Below, in pieces: positions 1-14,974 of a stretch of 64,000 nucleotides of DNA. Below the pieces are notes generated by a model, which saw only the letters and a list, made by a program, of their open reading frames with translations, did no database searches and had not been told where the DNA came from. Numbering within the stretch: position 1 is the first letter of the stretch; the number at the start of each line of letters is the position of its first letter. Made by a program: the position numbers and the translations under genes. The DNA lies in assembly GCA_012295275.1 (NCBI GenBank), contig CM022665.1, positions 13,598,476-13,662,475 on the forward strand, written 5' to 3'. This DNA comes from Chrysomallon squamiferum (Eukaryota; Mollusca; Gastropoda; Neomphalida; Peltospiridae).

Positions 1-1109
1 TTTTTGTAATCTATAGCTCAGTCTGTTACTTAATAGGAGCTTGCCAGATCAGACTACCATTGTGTGATGTTTGTTTGTACCTCATACATAACAATTATAT
101 TTGATTTTATAACACTACAGTTATATAATATGCCTTGAACTTTTAGGACACTTTATTGATATTTTGCAATAACAGTTTAAAAAAACCAAGAACAATTTAT
201 AGTTTGTACATCATTTTATGTTTATTATTTTTTGTATTATAGAACAGTATATAGCATAAAAAGTAAATATGTATGAAAACATAAAATAATGGAAGAAGTT
301 CTGTAAATAAAAAGAATAATGAAAATAATTGTCTGATATGGATAAGTAAACAAAAATATTTCAATCAGTTTCATCATTAAAATGTTTGATATTAATGGGC
401 AGGAAATATTTAACTATAAACACATTTTTACCTAGCTTTTCTTAATTATTCATCTTTAAAAAAATTAAAATATGTATGTTAATATTGCAAACTGGGAAAC
501 ATATCTAAGTTTTTGCTTTAGGCATAAAATAGCTAACACATTTCTAACTTTGAATGTTATTTGCCCACAAGCATCATTTAAATATTTTTATATATATGCT
601 CAATATAACCCATATAATCCTTTTTAAGAAGAAAAGTATAAATGCTAATTTATGTCTCCATCTTAAGGCAATAAATAAAAATAATCTACTGAGGGAGATG
701 AAAAAGAAAAAATTAAAAGGTATTTAATTTTGAATGTTCAACCTCTGTTTCTTGTTTTAGTAATTTTACCCTTAATTAATTTTGTTTAATTTATGAAATT
801 GCACATGTACATGCACAAAATGAGTTGCAAGGAGTGCCAGCTGCTGATACCATATGCCTCAGTATGTTTTTGCAACAAATTTTTATCATTGATGACATTT
901 TAATATTAAATAAAACTGAAGTGCTCTGTTCTTTGTCATAATACTTAAATATAGATAATTATCTGGTTCTGCTCATTTCCTGCATGGAAAATGTTGAGTG
1001 AAATGTACTTGCTGATCTTGTTGCAGTTTCTTTATCAAATTCCAAGAAAGCATGCAATATATCACTCACTTATACTGTTCTTATGTTTGTTTACATAACA
1101 AGTATGAAT

Positions 1110-1110
<1 letters not shown>

Positions 1111-1146
<36 letters not shown>
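1111..1146. repeat. (AC)n microsatellite
   Basis: An uninterrupted AC run of about 17 units. Confidence 0.97.
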
Positions 1147-1150
<4 letters not shown>

Positions 1151-1874
1151 TGCATGGTAATATGGATAAAACCAAATACTTTTGAAAATTTCACCTACTT
1201 GAAAATATAGAAAGTAAATATAGATAAATTTAAAGTTCTTTTAACTGTACCATCTAACTAAATTTAGAGGTGAACAAAAAGACATTTAATATGTGGAAAT
1301 GTTACTGCTCTGTTACAGCGTCGTCAAATATGAATTTTCATTGGTGGGTAAACTTCCATGGTCTGTAGGTGTTAGGTATCCTGTTATTTCTCATCACTGT
1401 GAATGAAAACTCAGACTGTGTGTTTGATCTTCACCTGTAAATAGAATTATGGTGCAGTGAAAGGTAAAATGGCTGTCACATTCACAGCAAAGAGCTGTTT
1501 TATATTGAAGAAGTGACAGTGTGATTTATTGCAGAATGATATGCTTTGTAGCCAAAGGCAAATCTCTCAGCCATGGTATATATGAATAGTCTACTTTATT
1601 TAGCTGATAGTTGAAGTGATTGAGTGGTTATGATGGTGATAATCATGGCCTGAAATGTCCTTTTAAAAAAGCCAACAGACTTTTTGTGACAGGTAGTCAT
1701 TTTTAAATCTTCATAGTTATTTGTCAAGCCTGCCAATTATTGAAAGCATTTATTGTTCAAAGTATGGTTTCCTTTGCATATAGTTTTTTTCTTTTTTTAC
1801 AGTCTCAGAAAATACTTACCTTGAATACAGGGAGGAAATCTTGAATCTTTAATATTTCACTGTATTGTTACATT

Positions 1875-1875
<1 letters not shown>

Positions 1876-1923
<48 letters not shown>

Positions 1924-1944
1924 ACAAACACACACACACACACA
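1876..1944. repeat. Compound (TAA)n-(CA)n microsatellite
   Basis: About 15 TAA units run directly into an AC stretch interrupted once. Confidence 0.97.
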
Positions 1945-4585
1945 TATCTGGAATCTGAAATGACAATTGTTTACCATTTAAAAGTACACAAGTAAACCTT
2001 TGAATTGATTTTTAGTTTGAAATAATTAATATTTTATTAATTACATAGTTAATGCGCATTAAATAATTATATAAATGATATTTGACATTAACCTCTCTAC
2101 ATTAATTATTAAAAATATTATAATAAATAAAGAAAAAAAATCTAATGAACCAATAAATCAATATAATAAAATATAGCCTCTTGATTTTTTTGTTTTACTT
2201 TCACCAGAAATCTGTTGTACATAACAGATGTGTACATACAGTTCCAGGTTGTTTTACTGATCAAAAACTAAGTAAAAAGTCCTGTAATTCTCTACCACAG
2301 GTTTCTTGATAACTGATGAATCAAACTCGGATTCTAACTAGATATTCCGCTCTTCTTTGAACTTGGCCAACACTCTCTAATAGTGGAGTATGTGCCAAAA
2401 AGTTTATTTAAATTTGGCCAGGCTGATTTTAATAGACTCAGCAAGTTGTAAATTTTGTGCCTGTTTCTGGTTACTTTCTTCAATTAATAACACTTTAACA
2501 GCCAAATGTCATTTCAAGAGCCATTAATGTTTATGAAAAACAGGTTTCTTCCTTGCTGTAAAACACTTCAGTCATCACTTTAATAATGTGATACATATAA
2601 CTAAATAAAATTAACTTTTGTTTTATTGCAACAAAATAAAAAATACAGTTTTGTAGGGGATTTCTTTTGAATTTTTTCTTTCTTTCTTTTTAAATTACAT
2701 TTAAAATTCAAAATATATTTTGCCAATGTACAAATGTACAAATGCTAAGTCAATTTGATTTGAAAATGAATATATTTGGATTGTTTAAGTCATCTACATA
2801 GCAAAATTCATAATTTGAAGATGTGTGCAGTAAAATGTGGTAGCTTCAGATCACAATATCCAACATTTTACATTTTGTTCAGTGTATTTTTTCCCCTGAA
2901 TAATGAAGATACAAAACATCGGTATAACAGTATCACATAAAATCACTGTTTTGAAAAATGTACATGAAATTGTTTTGAAATGTGAAAAAGGTAAAATCTA
3001 TCCAGTATGAAATAATGGGGAAACAAAAACAGTGAATTGTTTCTCTTCTAACTGCTGCAATCATTCATTTTTCTTTTAACACCTAATTGTTGCTGATCTA
3101 GCATTTTTCTTTTGAAATGCAGTTGTGGAGGTAGGAAAGATGCTGGTAACATTGTTGCACTGGTGTTTGGAGATAGCTGTACATGATGCACTCAGATTGT
3201 TAAAGGAGTCTTATTTTTCTGTATAACCTGCTCTGCTTTTCAAGGTTGTTTTGTGATGTGTGGAAGAGAAAGTTGCACTGTCCATACCACTATATGTCAT
3301 CACCTTTCCATTAGCACTGCACTCATGCTTTCCTGTTCAAAGTCTCAAAATATATCTTTTGATCTAAGATATTTGTAAAGGTACTTGAGTTTATTTACAC
3401 TGCTACCTTGTAGGAAAAGTCTACAAACAGACTGATAGCAGGGAAACTTACATGGTCATTGCTACAACACCTGGGTGAGGAGTTCAAGTCTTGTTATATG
3501 CATGATTGACCAGTATTTTCATGCCTGTTGTGTAATATCTAATAAATGGGAAACTTTAAAAAAATATTTTTTTATTCTTAATACTAATTGTTTTCTGTAC
3601 ATCTTGTAAAGCAAAAGATGAAATTGTCAATAAAATGTAACATTATATAAAAACCACAGTTTATTACCATGCAGCTGGTTTTAAATGTTGTAATGAGTTA
3701 AAGAATAAATTTGTCTAAATCAGAGAAATTGTACAGTATACCAATTTATTATTATTTATATTTTAATGCAAATATATAAACACATTTTTGTAAGTTTATA
3801 TGTCAGTTTTACAATAGTTGTATATTATGTATAAATGAATAATAAAATATATGGGCTTTTATAAACTGAACTTTTTGATATGTAAGAAATGTGATTGTTG
3901 TTATCTTGAAATGAATATCATTGTTAAAGTCAAATATTTTCTAACTTCAGGAGCTAAACTTTCAACGTGGTAAAAAGATTAATTTGAATTAATGTTTACT
4001 GAAATAACAGTGGTAAAGTATTAAAGCTGATATGGGATTTATCATAAACACAAAATATTGCATGTACATGTAAACACTTCAAGATCAAGATTGTGTAATT
4101 GAAAGGAGTTATCTTAACTAAAGCTTTTTGCTGACAGCAATAGTTTTGTTATCTGATTTATATTCCTTTTTTTTTCTTCTTGTTTTTCAAAAGTTCAGTA
4201 AAATATATATACTGCCCTCATTTGTCTTAAAGCATTTGGGTTGCAGGAGATATAATTTAAATTTAATTAACCTTTTTGAGGATATTACATTTGTTTAATA
4301 TTGGAGACCTCTGATTTTGAGTAACCATCCTTATTTTTTGTACATCCTATGCATATTTTCTTAATTCATTTAAGAAAACAACCTGACAAAGCTTTACTTA
4401 AAATTCATAGGGAAAATGTGGGTTTTTTTCAGGAAAACCTGATGAAATTTAAATTATTTATTAAAAGTTAAACAATGATTTATTTTGATACTGTGATTCA
4501 TAGTTCTAGTTTAAATTTACTCTTTTTGTTTTCTCTTCTAATTTTGCATTTGTAAAAGGCTGTCATGTGACAGTTATAGTTGATA

Positions 4586-4616
4586 TAGACAGACAGATAG
4601 ATAGATATATAGACAG

Positions 4617-4663
<47 letters not shown>
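4586..4663. repeat. Compound GACA/GATA-(AC)n microsatellite
   Basis: GACA and GATA tetranucleotides are followed by about 21 AC units. Confidence 0.95.
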
Positions 4664-4664
<1 letters not shown>

Positions 4665-4934
4665 TATTTCTAGAAAGATTGTACTAATTAAGGTGAAAGA
4701 AAAACATTTTATACGATAATGCTTTCTGATGTTTCTTTTCAAGTTGGTCAGTTTAGTTCAGTGCCTGTCCAGATACACCATTCCACTTCGATTTTAGTGC
4801 ATTTTCCTTTCACTTACATGTAAAATTACATGACTTGAAAGACAGAACTTAATACATATTTATGAAGTAGTGTGTAAGACACAATTAGAAGCACTTTGTG
4901 ACTTGTTTTTCAAAAAATGGTTATATTTTCCTTC

Positions 4935-4960
4935 TTTTTTTTTTTTTTTTTTTTTTTTTT
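4935..4960. repeat. Poly-T tract
   Basis: Twenty-six consecutive T. The small open frame across it is a product of the tract. Confidence 0.97.
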
Positions 4961-5680
4961 CCTGCTGCAGACTTTTTTTTTAATTGTGACAAGTACTGAA
5001 CCCCGTCTGTTTTTGGAGGTGCTGAAGTGTTATATGTACACAGATGATTTACATATATTTTTGAAACATGGTGAAAGTGAATTTTGCATGAAATGCTTTA
5101 TATACAGGTATATCAGAGAGATTCTTTTATCAAGTTCTAATTATTTTTAAAGAGCAACAATCAATGCATGTTTTAAAATTGTGTGAAAAGAAATTATATA
5201 CAAATAGATTAATGCTGACTGCTTAGTTAGTTTTTAAAGGACACAAGTTTGTCTGTGTGACACATCTTATTTGTCTGTATGTTAGAATGGTGCTTCATTT
5301 GATGGAGAATTGAAGAAAATGTTACTTCCTTATCAGTTTGAGCCAGAATGTGACAAAAGATCCATCAATCCAAATAGTTATTTATTCTATAGAAGACTTG
5401 AATGAAAATAACCCAGATGATTAAAAGCTACTCACAAACATTGATAGCTGGTACGGCAAATTCATAACTGATCTTAGATACAGAGATGTTACCAAATAAT
5501 TAATATTTTTTTATGGGTAAGATTTGAATAGAAAATATTCCTCTCAGCACATTTTTAACAGTATTATTGTTTACATTTATACCTTGTCTACATTAATTGC
5601 CCATAAATCAGTAGGTCCCATCTATTCTGAGGATTATTTTTTTCAGACACAACACAATGGATTATATGACAGTTACATGA

Positions 5681-5682
<2 letters not shown>

Positions 5683-5711
<29 letters not shown>
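5683..5711. repeat. (AT)n microsatellite
   Basis: About 14 AT units. Confidence 0.96.
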
Positions 5712-5715
<4 letters not shown>

Positions 5716-7562
5716 TATTTTTTAATTGTGTGGTTATCAAATTGCTTCTATGATTGCTGAATTGTCCAGTCATCTGGAAACTGATGTAGTGTTTTAACAC
5801 CTTTTATGGTCTTTTTGGTGAGACCCTTATACAGTGTTGTTTACCACCATTGCACATTTAAAACAGATACTGCTGAAGAAAAAATAAAATCAGTGCCTTC
5901 CTGTATACCATTATTTGGTGTATGAATCAAAAATGTTAGATGTCACTCTCTGTGACCATAGTTAAAGGCTTTGCATTGAACTTGTGTAATGTCATGCCTT
6001 GATTCTTAACCATGTTTTCTTAATTTTTCAAAAGAGGCAAAAAGTATGATCAATTATTGTGAATGTAATAAAAACTGTCTATCATGTCATGAAACTGTGT
6101 AGGCTTCATCTACATTATAAATGTGATATGAATGTACCAAGCAATAGCAAATTTTTTACTTTTTATTTTTTAAAATTCAAAAATGGAAATAATAATGTCA
6201 TTTTCAGCTGTCTTAGAATTTCTCAAATGTATAACATTCTGCCAACCTGTCCATCTGTCCATTCATTTATCCACGCAAGGCATATCATGTTTTTTCATGT
6301 TTTTATTTTTCACTACCTTATAAATGCACTGTTCATGGTTTCTGCTGCCTTCTTTTCTTTTCCTTTTTCTTTTGAAGTGGGTAATCATTCATGAAGATTG
6401 ACTTGTTGTCAAAAACTGCACATCTTGCATTTAATATGGCATCTTTAACCTACTTGTATTACATTACTTATTACATGTAACCTTGGTATTTTTTTAAAAA
6501 AAAGCTTCTTAAATTTTATAAATAATAACGAAATGTCTGATACACATCTGTTGAGTGGGTTTCATTTTCTTGAAGATTTAATTTTTATATATTATATAAA
6601 AAGCTTTAAAAATGCTAAAACAACAAAAGAAGTCTTCATTAGTAAAGAAATTATAACATTGTAAGTTGCATGCATAAAATTTGTGATTCCCACAAACATG
6701 AAGCACATGCATTAACACTTTCCAGATCATTAAAAACAAAAAAGGCTATAGTTAATATCAGCTTTTTAATTTCAAAACATTTCATGTGAATTTGGAGCTG
6801 CCAAGTACCTCTTCACTCCTCTCAACAGGAACTGTAAATGTGATCTTGTCCTGTCTGTTTCTATTTACCAAGATCACAGGACTGTGAATACATTTTATGC
6901 ATTCAGCTCCAGTAGGGAGGCACTTGGAGAATATTGGCCATCCAGCAGTTACAAGAAAGCAGGAGATCAAAGAATCTGTTTTAACTTCTGATTACTTAAA
7001 ACATGTCCTTATAAAATAATAGAAATACTTGCATCTTTATCACTAAGGTACCATCAGAGATAGATAAACATAAGACTTCCTTTTCATTTCTGAAGCAATA
7101 TACAAGTATGTAGAACTTTTTTTTTCTGTCTCTCTGCTAATATTTGTTTGTGGAAATACTTGTGTATGGCATATAGTTAGGAAATTTCATTAAGTTATTA
7201 GAGAATGTGAGATGTATCGAGAAGAATGTTCAGGAGTCAGATCAGCAAAAATATATTCATTGATTTTATGATTTCTGTTGAAGGCCAATTTATAGACCCT
7301 GAGGCAGGTTCAGCATATTCCCTTTGATTGAACCATTGCTTAAAGTATGAATGTACTGTAATATATCAATTTGACAGAAATATTGCCTACAGCAGACAGT
7401 GAAAAAAAATGAAGTTTAAAAAAAAAAAAAAGCAGTTAAAAATATTGGTTCATATATAACTTATTTTAAAACCTGTATGACAAACAGATACGTCGATGAG
7501 GTTTAAGTAATCAAGGAAAAGAACACAAGTTTTAAATTTTAATTCAGATGCTGATGTTTTTT

Positions 7563-7596
7563 ATTACTATTATTATTATTATTATTATTATTATTT
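7563..7596. repeat. (ATT)n microsatellite
   Basis: About ten ATT units. Confidence 0.93.
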
Positions 7597-9038
7597 TAGA
7601 GGTCAAAATAAGCATCTCAAATCTTTATTTTAATTAAATTTAAAATATAACATCAAATCAGTGAAAACTACTTTGATCTACAGCATTTATATTTTATCAT
7701 TCTGCTACTAAACATGTTAAGACAAAACAAAGCTTTTATTTTTAGTGTACATACTGTTGAATTCCTACTGATAACATTTCAAAATCCCATAATCAAATTG
7801 CACATGATTATAATTATTTCCTGCTTCATTATTGGCTGGACTAGCTTAACCAGAGTAAATAATGGATTGATTTGTATGATCACTCTTACTTTGAGTTTAA
7901 AAGGCTGCCTGTCCTATGCACTTTCATATGACAAACTTCTTAATGTCCATGAATATTAATATGTATATATATATATGTGCACACAAAATATCTCTTAACT
8001 GATAAACGATAGTGAAGGATGCTATAAAACATTCATAAACAGATACATGTCTTGATAGGACAATAACTACCTTTTACAAATTAATTTTGATACACTTGTC
8101 ATGTAAGGGGAGTAACATAAACACTAAATTGGGAACAGATGATTTTGTTATAATGATAACACACAGACAGTGACAGTTTGATTACACTATCAGGTTCCTC
8201 ACCAGTGACTTGAGTTTTATAATTTTGACAAATGGAATAGGATTTTCTTTTCTTTTTTAAATTTAGAAGTTGCTGAATATAAAACATACTTCAGTAAGAT
8301 ATATTTTGTATTTCTCTTGAAATACTACACTACAGTTTTACATTTCCTTTAGTTAATGGAAGGAGTTGGTTGAAAATTAAGTTGTTCAGTTTGAGTCACA
8401 GGCAAGGTTAAGCTTACTTGTAATTTGTTCTTCAACAATAACATACATTAATGCTGAAAACCCAGTAGATGGCACAACCAACCAATTTTTTTTTTTTTCT
8501 TCTTCTGTAGTTTAATAATTTTCTGCTTGAATAGGCTTAAGGATATAATAACGCCAGGAGCTATATTTGAACTTTGACCACACTGACGGTGAAGGGAAAA
8601 AGAGATGATTATTTGGTATCCCATGTATTGCACCAGAGGCTCTAGGATACTGTCTATGAATCTGATGAGTTTGTGTCAAGAAATGCTTGCATTTATTTTT
8701 CTGCTGTTGAGAATGTGGGTCTCCTGCTGGGTCTCTAATATACTGTTTTGTCAGAGTGGTAAATGACACCACCTACTCATAGGGGGAATCAGTGGAAACT
8801 GTTGCTTTGTAAGATCAGGGAAGCTTAACAGTTAACAGAAAAAAGAACCTAAGTTGTAACACAAGTAATGAAGGAAACAAAGGGAATAATTATTCACTGA
8901 TATACCAGAAAGGTAGTTTAATTAAAGGTGTATGGCATGATAATTTTGTTACATAGTGCCCTGAATTAAAGAGTAAATAAATATCCACTGCTACCACTAA
9001 ACCAGTGGTTATTTTGGGTTTTTTTTGGTTTTGGTTTT

Positions 9039-9041
<3 letters not shown>

Positions 9042-9069
<28 letters not shown>
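9042..9069. repeat. Poly-T tract
   Basis: An uninterrupted T run of 28 with GT-rich sequence upstream. Confidence 0.95.
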
Positions 9070-9073
<4 letters not shown>

Positions 9074-10138
9074 ATTATTGTTTAGTTTTTTTTTAAATCT
9101 GTGGCATCAAAAACAGATGTTTATCAGATCAAAATTGAAATCCTGAGTTTTATAAACATAGGATAAGGCTAGACAAAAATTACCTTTTGTTAAGATGACT
9201 TCAGTAATGATGATACTGGTATTTATGTTAATTCCCAAGTCATCAGAATAGTTTTAAAAATAAATACAACATTTTCAAGCTTCTATAGATTACACAACAA
9301 ACTACTTTTTAGTGTAGTGATATCTTCCTCTGTTTTTATTAATAGAAAAAGTGTGCTTCATTTTCAAATCACCTCATTAAAAGATAATGCACAATATATC
9401 TCTGCATTTCAGGTTGTTTTTGTGTATCATTTCAATGAAAATATTTTTGGAACTGTGTTACACAAATATTTCTATTATCTGTATCTGATTTGTCTATCCT
9501 CTCTTGGTGACAGATGCTCTTTAATGTTTAGCCTAATTCAATCTACACTACATAGTTCAGAAAGTGTAGTTTTTAAACTGGGATAAGGTTGAAAGACTAA
9601 GAGCTGCAATGTTTACATTTTAACAATTTTACCTTTTTAACAATGACAGCATGAAACCAGAGTAAACAGAATATACCTCTTCATTAAATATAGTATTTAT
9701 GACAAAGAGATAGAAAAACGTTCAAAGTTAAAGGAACTGCAAACAGTAAAAATGGAAGTTCCCTATATGCTTGGATATAAATTAAATATCTGAAATTAAT
9801 TGCAAATGCCATCAAAGGTAACTGAAAGCTATTAATCTTTTGTTGTTCAGTATCTGAACAATTACACTGCTTGACAAATGGGAATTACATTATCTGCTGT
9901 GTACTCGCTTGAAAATGTTTACCATAGATTTGTAATAAATTACCAAGATTGCTTGTTCAGAGGCTTTGATCTAACCTTAAAACAGAAACAAATGAAACAT
10001 GTATATTTGCCAATGAAGCTAATTAAGACACCAGATCATTTAGTGTCCTTGTATTAATAATATTGTTAAAGGCAGTGTTTATTTTAACCATTTTATTTTA
10101 TGAAGATAAAATTGACCTTACAGATTAGTGTTAAATTA

Positions 10139-10734
10139 CCATATATACTTCTGTATAAGTCGAATTTTTGGGAGACTATATTAAGGTAATATTTTGGGGG
10201 TCGACTTATACATAGGTAATGCTTTTGTAGCTGTTGCTAAAGAGTCGCCATTTTGACTATTTTTTGCTACGGGATGCATCTAAAATAATCGCGGTCTTTC
10301 AGCTTTTCAAAAATATAATTTTATCGTATAAAAATTTTTGAAAAATTAAATAACAAAACCAAATACGAATGTAAAACATGATATTCTTCCGTTTAATGAC
10401 ATAAAAATACATTTTAAAGCGAAAAAAACGTCAGTACGGCGTTATGCCTTACGGCGTCTTGCAATGATCTAGGAATGCAGACTTCTCTGCCAAATTGCAC
10501 TAAATATCAGTCCTAATTTCATAAACAAAACTCACTTGTGTAATTGTAAAGAATTTGGTGAAATAATATTGCAATCGTCATTAATATCCACTACCGACAA
10601 ATCGAAAACAAAGTGACAGTGCCTGGAATCTACAGTCGACTTATACACAAGTAATACCTAAAATGACGCAATTTTTGGTCTTAAAATACACATCGACTTA
10701 TACCTAAGGTCGCCTTGTACATAAGTATATACGG
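10139..10734. mobile_element. TA-flanked miniature inverted-repeat element (MITE), 596 bp
   Basis: The two ends are inverted copies of CC[AG]TATATACTT[CA]TGTA[TC]A, and each is flanked by TA, the target duplication of Tc1/mariner-type and some related transposons. Subterminal motifs TCGACTTATAC recur near 10201 and in two copies at about 10633-10705, orientated as direct repeats. The interior is richer in CpG than the surroundings (for instance TACGGCG twice around 10430-10460), suggesting a relatively recent arrival. No transposase frame is visible, so it is non-autonomous. The superfamily is inferred only from the TA duplication. Confidence 0.72.
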
Positions 10735-13700
10735 TAGTTTACTTATTTGATTTAACCTGAATGTGCATTTTAATTAAAATATTGGTAGTTTGTATAAAAT
10801 GTTCATTCTGGAATTTTTCTTCCCTGTATTTAGTTTTCAAAGGCAGATCAAGTTGGATCTAAATGAGTGTTCTAAGACAGAAGGTTATTACTATTACTAC
10901 ACTATTTTTGAAAGAACAATAAATTGTTTATTGTTGCACATTGCCTTATTGGCTTCAAATATCAGTGTTTTTGGTTTCGGTGTCACCATTCCTTAGTATT
11001 TCCTTCTTTTTAATTTTTTTAATTTTTGACATAAGATAAACAGATGGATTTAGATAAGCATAAAAACTATGACAATGAGTCATTCATTTAAAATATAAAT
11101 GAGCTTTTGTTTCACAATGGTTGAACAGAGAGACAATCTTATTTGTTAAAAAATGGTTTCTTCTATATAAGTATTTTTATAGAGCTATAGAAACACAAAT
11201 TAAACATGCATACACAGCATCCTGTTTCCCATCCACCAGCCTCAGCATGTATGTAGTTTTAGTATTTTGTATATGTAGGCTGCTGTGTGTGTGTGTGTGT
11301 AAGGAAAAGGTGTCCATTAGGTGAATGTGTGTTTGTGTGCATGTGCATGGGTGTAGATTTGTTTATGGATCACTTGCATAGGTGTAAATGAAATGTAAAC
11401 AGTAGATTTTAAATATATTAATGAATATTATTACTAAAAAGGAAGGTGAAAATGTCTACTAGTAAACATAAAACTGACATTTTCCTTGCCAAAATTTAGC
11501 TTTTATATTAACAATGGTTAAGTGTGGTGAATTAAGTAATACAAAATATTGACATTTTCGTGTTTGGACAGCTTGATGCCTAATGATCTTCATACAGTGA
11601 GAATGACAGGCTGTTAGATGGCTTACTTTTAGGGCTTGCATAAATGTCAACTTTACACACTTCTTTTGTTTGAACAGTAGTGATTTTTATATGAGACAGC
11701 ATTCTGAGGCCTGAGACTTTTAAATTTTAACTTTATTTTGTTAAATGATGATCAGTAGTTTAATTACCTATTACAGAAATTTATATCGGCACCTTTTCTG
11801 ATGATTAATGTCAACTAACTTTCAAAAGGAAAGGAGTAATATATAAATAATCTGCTTCAATCACCCCCACACCATTCTGCCACAAAGTTAACAGGTCATT
11901 TTAACAAAAACATTAATTTTATGATTTATGCAAGGGATTAGTTGTTACAGTACCTGAAAAACTTAGGTACATTTCAATATAATTATTTTAAACTATAGAT
12001 TTGACTCAAATTTGTAAAGTTATGTAAGAGTACAGAGTAACAATATATTTTAGTCTGAATTCTGTTTAAGAATGTATTTAATTGTAAGAGTATATTACAA
12101 AAGAAAACAGAGTTGTAATTAAGATAATTTATGATCACAATTGTGAAATGCTTACAACAAAAGGTACAGTACAAGAAAAACAGTTACAAGAAATTTATTG
12201 TAAGATTCATAGTAATGTGAAAGGATTTTAGACAGATTATACTGTAATAAAAATAATTTACATTAATGCTTGTAGACACCTAAGTATGAGTTGCAGTAAC
12301 CGAGATAATGTAGCTTATAATGTCAAACTAATTGTAGTTATACGATGGCAGGCCATCCATGTAATTGATATGATTTTCTAAATGGCCATTTGTGAATGTC
12401 AGCTTAGATTTGTCTTGCTTGGATACCCTAACTATATGCTATGATTGTCTTTTCATGATCATACATAGATTAAAATACCATGTTCATGAAAAATAGAAAT
12501 ATATATATATAATACATACTCTATTTGCATTGTATAAATGTCATCTGCCTCTTTTTGCTATGATAATTATTTGGTGTTTTTTTTTTAATTTTATTAAATT
12601 GTTCCTTGAAAATTTTTCTTCATTTTATATTATAAAACATCAAAATGTGTTCTCTTGTTAAACTTTTCACCATCAGAGTAGTATGAAACAAGTCAGTATT
12701 ATTATCCAAACATTATTTCTACTTTTTTCATTTTTTTGACAGAATCAATTTAATGATTATCTAGAAGAAAACAAACAAACAAAAACTGAACCTGCATTGA
12801 TGTTAGTCATAGCTATATAATGTGCACAATAAGTGTTCTCTATTATGGATTCTGTCAGTCAGACAGTTGCATGTCATAATCATTGATAAGACTGTCATGA
12901 GGCATAGACTTCTTCCTGTGGGTCTTTCATGTTCTGTCTTTGAGCTACAACCTGCTCAAAGTTGGTCTGATACAATCATATCTATTCATTGCAGTAAATA
13001 CAACTCTTTTTTTCATAGACTGATGAACACAAATGTGCTGATTTGCAGTTTTTTCAGAGGTTTTATCCTTTTTCCCCCATCAAACATACCTATTATACTA
13101 GGTAAAATTAAGTAATAAATGAAAATTTTAATTCCTGTTCCAGAGTTCAGTCTCTATCATGCTTTTACCATCTACAGCTGCCCCCCATTCCTCAACCAAA
13201 TATTAACAGAAATATCTTGAATAACAAAATTTTCAATCAAAACACATTTTTGAATACAATAAGTGAGCACCTGTTGAACCAGGCACCTGAACATTGTAAT
13301 TTAATTATCCCTGGGATCATAAGAAGTCATGGGAAGGTGGTTGTTGATATATCTGATTTTGATTCCTACATACACATGTACATGTATTATGTTTCAAACA
13401 AAACAGATAAATTTAGATTAAGCTGAAAAAAGATTTCTAGAGCTTTATATTATAGGTGAAAATACTTTTTAAAAAATATTCCTAGATTTATTATTAGATA
13501 TTCAGTGTACCTTAAGTGAGGGTGGAGCTTTACTTCTAATTGCCAATGTTTTGTGTTAATACTAGATTGGTATAGAGTCTAGAGAATAGTCCAAAATACT
13601 TTTGTGGTATATCAAGATCTATACACATGCACTTGAGTAGTGCAAATATTGAATTCTCAACAGAGTGTAGGAAATAATGAATTTTCTTTCATCCAAGTTG

Positions 13701-13869
13701 ACATAAGTTAATAGAATGTGTGAAATATAAACTAGTTACTTGTATTGTTCCATTTCAGATAGAAAAACTGTTCTCAGTAACACAGTTAACATTTCAACCA
13801 ATTCTTGTAGAATTTGTTTCTTTCAACACAAAAGTACAGCTATTGGCAAAAATATGCAGTTCAGTTCAG

Positions 13870-13896
13870 TTATATATATATATATATATATATATA
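13870..13896. repeat. (TA)n microsatellite
   Basis: About 13 TA units. Confidence 0.96.
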
Positions 13897-14974
13897 AAGG
13901 TGGGATGCTTTGGTAGATATATTATTGTTATAGTAACTCTAAAAATGTTGGTGACATTTTTGTTTTTGCTTGAAGTAAGCTTTTAAAAGATTGAGGCACT
14001 GGTCATCCTTCATATTTTTTTTGTATTTTTTTTTTTTGTATAAAGAATGTGCTTAGTGCTGATTGGGAAAATCATCCATTCAACATGGGCTGTTTTCTTT
14101 TAAACTTGAGTTTAATTGTTTGAACTATAACTAATATTATAGTAACAAATTATACAAGATAACTGATGACATTTCATTACAAAAATATTCATTGAAACTA
14201 TTACTTAATCTGAATCTCCTCCAGTGACATCAAGCAGCTGATGGTGTTAGTTTTTGGTGATAGAAATACTTGCCAGTAATTATCAGTCAGGAATGTTTTC
14301 ATGGAAAGTTTAAACATCACAAAGTTTTATTAACTGTGAAACTACAAGTTAATTATACTAAAACAACAGTATTATTAATATAATTAGAGGAATATAGGTA
14401 GTCAGCGTTGTTCTGTCCTATGTAAATGTCATTAAAGTATTACTATTAGCAGTTTTTCATTACATGCAAATTTTCTGATCCTGTTATACCAGTATAATTT
14501 ACATTAGCCAGTATCATTCTGAAGTAATAATTTCAGAAATCTTGATACTGTAATCTTTTGTACATGTTCTGCACAAAAAGATATACTATTGATATGTTAT
14601 GAAAAGTTTTGATAAGATAGTTCTTAATAAAAAAAAACTAAAATTACATAATCGTTGAATAAATTACTGAAATACCACAATCATTTCACTGTCTAAAATT
14701 TTTAACAGGAAAATAATGGATATAATGGAGTCTAAATATATCCAAGGCTCATTTAAAAAGCCTTTTTATATTTTATTTATGAACTGTTTGTTTTTACTTT
14801 TTTAAATTTTCAGTGTATGTAATTATTTTGGGGTGTTTTTTTATTTTTATTTTTTTTTTTATGTTTTTTTTTTTTTTTTCCTTCTGTTTTTTTGGTTGTT
14901 GGTATAATTGTCTGGCAGACAAGAAGAAAGCTGATATTACATGTGCACCTGATCTGAAGTACCATCTAATAAAT

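Noticed and set aside
3450-3495. GAGTTCAAGTC, resembling a tRNA B box
   Set aside because: No convincing A box or cloverleaf; too weak for a tRNA or SINE call.
6782-6970. Antisense 62-codon frame
   Set aside because: Short, unrecognised, no supporting signals.
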